Assembly (NCBI GenBank): GCA_044425575.1
Contig: JAWXVE010000004.1
Coordinates: forward strand, 1 to 58,241
Source: JAWXVE01 sp044425575
Lineage (GTDB): Bacteria > Bacillota > Clostridia > Lachnospirales > Lachnospiraceae
DNA length: 58,241 bases
Reading direction: 5' to 3'
The position numbers and the translations under genes are program-made. Of this stretch, positions 54,321 through 58,241 are shown in pieces. Within the stretch, counting starts at the first letter, position 1. Every line of letters starts with the position of its first letter. A model generated the notes under the pieces. The model was not told the DNA's origin. It saw only the letters and a list, made by a program, of their open reading frames with translations, and searched no databases.

Positions 54321-55751
54321 TCACGAATTAGATTGTCGCGATCCATTTTTAAAAAAGATTGCTGTTAATACTATCATAAGAAGAATTCCTACCACTATAC
54401 CAACTGTTTCTACCACTGCTACACTTCCTAATGCCATTAATAACATAGCGCCAAATCCTTCTGCGGCAATTAAAATATAGCAAGTCACAACCACCGTCAT
54501 AAACATTGCTGGAAGTAATGGAATCCAGAAATTCTTACCTTGCTTTTTCAAATAAGTAGCTGCTGCCCATAGAGCAATGCAAGCTAAGGTCTGATTCGAC
54601 CATGCAAAATATCTCCATATAACTGAGAAATCAATAAACAACAAAGCAACGGCAACGGCAAATACCGGAACTACAATTTTATAACGGTTTATAGCTTTTG
54701 TCTGATCGATTTTAAGTGAATCTGCTACTGTTAAACGCAAAGAGCGAAATGCTGTGTCTCCTGATGTGATTGGGCAAGCTACAACACCAAGAACTGCTAG
54801 AACCATACCTACTTTTCCCATTAAGCCTGTAGAAATTTCATTCACTACTACTGCAGCTGCTCCTGCATCTGCAAGGCCTTGTAAAGAACCATAAAATGTC
54901 ATGGCTGCCGCTGCCCAAATAAGAGCGACTACTCCTTCTGCTACCATGGCACCATAGAACACTTTATGCCCTTCTTTCTCATTTTGGATACAACGTGCCA
55001 TCATAGGCGATTGTGTCGCATGGAATCCGGAAATAGCTCCACAAGCAATGGAAATAAAAAGGTAAGGAAAGATAGACGTTCCATTTACATGCGGATTGCC
55101 CCATGCAAGTTCTGGAATTTCTGTTATCATTCCATTTACACACATGCCTCCAATAATACCAAAGGCCATAATAAATAAAGCTCCCCCAAAAAGCGGATAA
55201 ATTTTACCAATCAATTTATCAATTGGCAACACGGTTGCGATCATATAATAAATTAGAATAATAATCACAAAAACCCAACTGTTAATTCCCGTTAGGGTCT
55301 GTAATAAACCTGCTGGCGAAGAAACAAAAACCACACCTACTAATAGTAATAAAACAACCGAGAATACTATCATGACCTTCTTCATAACTTCTCCAAGGTT
55401 CTCTCCGACTAAAACAGATAGGGATGCTCCATCAGACCTTAACGACATCATACCAATCAAAAAGTCATGAACTGCTCCTCCAAAAATACATCCAAATACA
55501 ATCCATAAAAAAGCTGCAGGTCCCCACATAGCACCCGCTATTGCGCCAAAAATCGGCCCTGTTCCTGCAATATTAAGAAATTGAATCAAAAATGCTTTCC
55601 ATGTTGGCATTGCTACATAATCAAAACCATCTGCTTTTGCAATGGCTGGTACCGTTCGATTCTCATCAATACCAAATACTTTCTCCACCACCTTACCATA
55701 CACGGCAAATCCAAGTATCAATGCTATTACTGATAAAATAAATGTAATCAT
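54321..55751 (-). CDS. Carbon starvation protein CstA family transporter (second copy)
   Basis: This 476-residue membrane protein has the CstA-family hallmarks AIAKADGFDYVAMPTWKAFLIQFLNIAGTGPIFG, GGAVHDFLIGMMSLRSDG and ACGAISGFHATQSPMMARC. It is about 90 residues shorter than the copy at 23608-25308 and lacks part of the C-terminal region, matching the shorter CstA branch. The ATG at 55751 follows AAAAGGTGAGGG; the frame open to 55781 is probably not used. It has its own promoter. Confidence 0.9.
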   Translation of the reverse strand: MITFILSVIALILGFAVYGKVVEKVFGIDENRTVPAIAKADGFDYVAMPTWKAFLIQFLNIAGTGPIFGAIAGAMWGPAAFLWIVFGCIFGGAVHDFLIGMMSLRSDGASLSVLVGENLGEVMKKVMIVFSVVLLLLVGVVFVSSPAGLLQTLTGINSWVFVIIILIYYMIATVLPIDKLIGKIYPLFGGALFIMAFGIIGGMCVNGMITEIPELAWGNPHVNGTSIFPYLFISIACGAISGFHATQSPMMARCIQNEKEGHKVFYGAMVAEGVVALIWAAAAMTFYGSLQGLADAGAAAVVVNEISTGLMGKVGMVLAVLGVVACPITSGDTAFRSLRLTVADSLKIDQTKAINRYKIVVPVFAVAVALLFIDFSVIWRYFAWSNQTLACIALWAAATYLKKQGKNFWIPLLPAMFMTVVVTCYILIAAEGFGAMLLMALGSVAVVETVGIVVGILLMIVLTAIFFKNGSRQSNS

Positions 55752-55804
55752 ACCCTCACCTTTTCCTTTCCTACACTTCAATCAATTGCCAGACTATTGC
55801 ATTT

Positions 55805-55833
55805 ATTATATACCCATTTTGTGAGTTTCACAA
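55805..55833 (-). promoter_or_regulatory. Promoter of the second cstA with an inverted repeat on the -35
   Basis: TTGTGA (55833-55828), a 17-nt spacer and TATAAT (55810-55805). The -35 is one arm of a perfect inverted repeat TTGTGA-GTT-TCACAA (55819-55833), a likely operator. Confidence 0.75.
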
Positions 55834-55903
55834 GATTAACTCTAAGTTCTTCCATGGCTCCCACTGACTACCACGAAGACAAATGAGCCAAGTACATAGA
55901 TAC

Positions 55904-55957
55904 AAAAAAATGCTCATACCGGAAAAGATTTGACAATCTTTACACCGTATAAGCGTC
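55904..55957 (-). terminator. Intrinsic terminator of pspC
   Basis: A long imperfect stem (GCTTATACGG... against ...CCGGTATGAGC, loop GTCA) ends in seven U on the minus strand, between the PspC gene and the second cstA. Confidence 0.85.
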
Positions 55958-55986
55958 TTTTTGTTCTTCAATAAATATGCGACTGA

Positions 55987-56169
55987 TTATTCAGCATCTC
56001 CCATTAAGAAGAATAATGCAAGATAAATCCAGAAACCTGCACTACCAAATGCTACTCCAAGAATGAATAATAAACGGAATAACCAAAGTGGTTTGTCAAA
56101 GTGTGCTGCTAATCCAGTACAAACTCCGAAAATAAATTTGCCTTCTGTTACCTTTTTAATGTTCTTCAT
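55987..56169 (-). CDS. PspC domain-containing small membrane protein
   Basis: This 60-residue protein is a single PspC domain (KVTEGKFIFGVCTGLAAHFDKPLWLFRLLFIL, then a second hydrophobic segment). Such proteins take part in membrane-stress responses. The ATG at 56169 with GAGGG upstream is preferred to the one at 56187. It is a single-gene unit with a strong promoter and terminator. Confidence 0.92.
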   Translation of the reverse strand: MKNIKKVTEGKFIFGVCTGLAAHFDKPLWLFRLLFILGVAFGSAGFWIYLALFFLMGDAE

Positions 56170-56248
56170 ACAAATACCCTCTTTCATAAATAATTTAGAT
56201 TAATTGTTTCAAAGCTGAAATACTTAAATTCCGACACTTCTTTTAACA

Positions 56249-56277
56249 ATTTTACCTTGATTTTGTCTCTTTGTCAA
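56249..56277 (-). promoter_or_regulatory. Promoter of pspC
   Basis: TTGACA (56277-56272), a 17-nt spacer and TAAAAT (56254-56249), near consensus. Direct repeats lie immediately upstream. Confidence 0.8.
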
Positions 56278-56280
56278 CAA

Positions 56281-56313
56281 TATTCTCTATATTTCTCTAT
56301 AATATTTCTCTAT
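56281..56313. repeat. Three direct repeats upstream of the pspC promoter
   Basis: TATTCTCTAT, ATTTCTCTAT and ATTTCTCTAT (the last after a 3-nt spacer) follow each other between the end of the acyltransferase gene and the pspC -35. Regular spacing at this place suggests a regulator binding site. Confidence 0.5.
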
Positions 56314-57467
56314 GATTTTGTATAAAACTTCCGCTTCTTTTTATCAAGATTTTTAAGGTGACTTTCATACTTTACATAGGCCATAACTATAAGAATTGTT
56401 CCTATACTAACTGGTATGGACAGGAGCAAACAAGCCCTCGTTCCTTGTGAGTTGTATTGTAGGATTCCAAACACAAAGAAGTATACTCCAATATGCACAG
56501 CATAGAGCTTACTAATATGCTTGGAGAAAAAGTGAATTACCCCAAAGATATACTGCCCCCCTCTTCCCCACTTTTTCCCTTGATTGAGAATAGGATCAAT
56601 CACACCTGCTAGTGAAATAAGAATAGCTGTAGTCGCAATACATTTTAACACATTCGGATACATATATTGGTTATGCAAATAGTCAAAGATGATCGGAAGC
56701 TGTTCATTGGACAGAAGAATCCAAGTAATATATGCAATGGAAATTGGTATCGTAATCGGAAGGGCTCTTTTATAAAAGAGTGATTTCTCCCCACAAGTTA
56801 AGAAATAGCGTCCAAAGAAGTAGCCAATGGCCGTAAAACTAATATAAGGCCATACTGCAAATGAAACAGTTCCTCCTGCCGTAAAGAACATTCGTATAAT
56901 AGCTTCTAAAATTCTATTAGAATTACTAAGTTGTGCAAGAAATGGACTCGTTGCCGATACAACAAGTGCCACAATTAAATATCCATATAACGGCATACGA
57001 ATTCTTCTAAAAAACGCCATTAATAATTGAATCACTCCAGCAATATAGAAGATATTTAACATTAATAGAACATAGGGTGCCAACCCCTTTATGATAAGAA
57101 CTTCCTCCTCTATACTTCTTCCTATTAATATATAACAACCAAGTGGTAGGAGCAATACGATCATATTGCAAAGATTAGATAGAAATTGATAACCAATCCA
57201 TTTAATACCAGAACCAGCTATATCTCTAGCATTTTGTTTCCTTGAGTAGGCTAGTCCAAATCCCATAAAGAATAGAAATAGGCTCGCTCCCGTAAACATT
57301 CCTACACTAAATATCCCTTGGTACGCAGCAGACTGTAATGCTTCTGCATTTCCTAATAACTGAAAGGAATGTACAACGAATATGAGAAAGATAAAGGATC
57401 CCTTTAATACATCCATCTCCACTTGTCTTCCTTGATTCATAATTGGCTTTTCACTAATTCGATCCAT
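56310..57467 (-). CDS. Acyltransferase-3-like membrane protein
   Basis: This is a 385-residue protein with about ten membrane segments. The start QVEMDVLKGSFIFLIFVVHSF resembles the first helix of membrane acyltransferases that O-acetylate surface sugars (D-x-L-K/R-G motif, then the catalytic His in VHSF). The middle contains paired Arg-rich loops (FRRIRMPLYGY). The C-terminus is basic (KKKRKFYTKS). The acceptor is unknown. A -10 TATAAT at 57538-57533 is a plausible promoter, with a weak -35. Confidence 0.7.
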   Translation of the reverse strand: MDRISEKPIMNQGRQVEMDVLKGSFIFLIFVVHSFQLLGNAEALQSAAYQGIFSVGMFTGASLFLFFMGFGLAYSRKQNARDIAGSGIKWIGYQFLSNLCNMIVLLLPLGCYILIGRSIEEEVLIIKGLAPYVLLMLNIFYIAGVIQLLMAFFRRIRMPLYGYLIVALVVSATSPFLAQLSNSNRILEAIIRMFFTAGGTVSFAVWPYISFTAIGYFFGRYFLTCGEKSLFYKRALPITIPISIAYITWILLSNEQLPIIFDYLHNQYMYPNVLKCIATTAILISLAGVIDPILNQGKKWGRGGQYIFGVIHFFSKHISKLYAVHIGVYFFVFGILQYNSQGTRACLLLSIPVSIGTILIVMAYVKYESHLKNLDKKKRKFYTKS

Positions 57468-57668
57468 CTCAATTCCTCCTATATCATCTTATCTGTGCAA
57501 TAGCTAATTTCCTTTTCTTAGTAATTTTGTTCATTATACACCATTTACAACTACTTGAAAAGAAAACCTACCATTTGTATAAAGGATACTATCCATGGTA
57601 AGAATCCTTAAGAAACATTTAAGTTTCTATGAACAATTACAAAAAACCTTTTATTTGCAGTATAAATT

Positions 57669-57805
57669 TGCTATAATTAACATCATACGGAGTAATGTAT
57701 GATTACTCTATACATACAACTGTTGAAAATCATCTATAGCAATAGAGAACAGGTTGAAAGTAGATTTTCACACTACTTAGAGAAAGGAAAGGAAATAAAA
57801 TCAAT
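57669..57805 (+). promoter_or_regulatory. Extended -10 promoter and structured leader of the PBP gene
   Basis: TGCTATAAT (57669-57677) is an extended -10 element with no clear -35. The roughly 120-nt leader after it contains two hairpins: GAGTAAT/ATTACTC (57690-57708, 5-nt loop) and TGAAAATC/GATTTTCA (57724-57770). No known riboswitch is recognised. The rest of 57468-57668 shows only the divergent acyltransferase promoter. Confidence 0.6.
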
Positions 57806-58241
57806 ATGAATTACGGTATAAAAGGCGTAGTGAAGAAACGAAAAGCCTTAAGTTCCAAATCAATTAGGTATAAGAAGATGCTAGTCATTGGCACCATTAA
57901 CATTGCCATCTTGGCTGTTATTTCAATTGGCGTCATTGGTGCTTCCTTGGGAATAGGAGTATTTATGGGTATTATAGACGATGCTCCAGACCTTTCCACA
58001 CTGGATGTACTCCCTTCTGGTTATACCACACTTGTATACGATTCCGAAGGAACTGAAACAGCAAAGCTGGTGTCTGCTGATTCCAACAGACGATATCGTA
58101 CCATGGATCAAATCCCTCAATATTTAGCCGATGCATTTGTTGCTATTGAAGACGAACGGTTCTATGAGCACAATGGAATTGACATTAAGGGAATTATTCG
58201 AGCTGCTGCTTCTACCCTAGAAAGCGGAAGTCTGGGAGAAG
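57806..58241 (+). CDS. Class A penicillin-binding protein, N-terminal part (cut by window end)
   Basis: About 145 codons are visible. After a basic cytoplasmic start (VVKKRKALSSKS) comes one membrane segment (about 31-55), then the entry to the GT51 glycosyltransferase domain. This includes the first catalytic motif, FVAIEDERFYEHNGID, whose glutamate polymerises lipid II. The transpeptidase domain should follow outside the window. The start ATG has GGAAA about 10 nt upstream, a weak site, and sits behind a structured leader. Confidence 0.92.
   Translation, partial: MNYGIKGVVKKRKALSSKSIRYKKMLVIGTINIAILAVISIGVIGASLGIGVFMGIIDDAPDLSTLDVLPSGYTTLVYDSEGTETAKLVSADSNRRYRTMDQIPQYLADAFVAIEDERFYEHNGIDIKGIIRAAASTLESGSLGE

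Noticed and set aside
1..58241. Insertion sequences, prophage or integrative element
   Set aside because: No transposase, integrase, terminal repeats or phage structural gene was seen on either strand.

Overview
The window looks like chromosome of a low-GC Firmicute of the class Clostridia, most likely a member of the Lachnospiraceae. The grounds are the gene content: a dgt-dnaG-rpoD-trmK-Nif3 operon, a T-box-controlled aspS-gatCAB transamidation operon, AddAB, ThiT behind a TPP riboswitch, and a type II-A CRISPR-Cas9 locus. No rRNA, tRNA, transposase, integrase or prophage gene was seen.

Layout. 1-6436: a type II-A CRISPR-Cas locus read right to left (cas9, cas1, cas2, csn2, leader, array; the old end of the array runs off the window), with a tracrRNA gene divergent from cas9. 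6489-8214: two broken genes, a WYL-family regulator and a ZIP metal transporter. 8380-10737: mntP, lrgB, lrgA and a GerMN lipoprotein. 10925-13493 (+): a small ORF, a membrane diguanylate cyclase, and a BMP-type solute-binding lipoprotein, closed by a 50-bp palindrome. 13617-23371 (-): a house-keeping operon (dgt, dnaG, rpoD, trmK, large membrane protein, Nif3-like, nucleoside kinase). 23608-25308 (+): first CstA-type peptide/pyruvate transporter. 25387-33750 (-): T-box leader, AspRS, gatC, gatA, gatB, then a GT-C-like membrane protein, a UbiA prenyltransferase and a HAD phosphatase. 33779-39890 (-): gltB-gltD glutamate synthase. 40068-40815 (+): TPP riboswitch and thiT. 40812-47976 (-): addB-addA behind a leader with a terminator-like hairpin. 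47966-54267 (-): PilZ protein, uracil permease, two MATE transporters, mgtE. 54321-57467 (-): second CstA, PspC protein, acyltransferase. 57672-58241 (+): structured leader and the start of a class A penicillin-binding protein.

The strongest regulatory results come from direct reading. The CRISPR leader has a full-consensus promoter (TTGACA, 17 nt, TATAAT) and ends in ATTTGAG, the leader-anchoring sequence known from streptococcal type II-A loci. The tracrRNA anti-repeat keeps a 23-nt perfect match to the repeat and the same AAGU bulge as the S. pyogenes tracrRNA. The tracrRNA and cas9 promoters appear to share one -10 region. The T-box specifier loop reads GAAC, so it offers overlapping Glu (GAA) and Asn (AAC) codons, as in the dual-tRNA T-box described for the Clostridium acetobutylicum transamidation operon.

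All function calls are from reading motifs, gene order and general family knowledge; no database search was possible.
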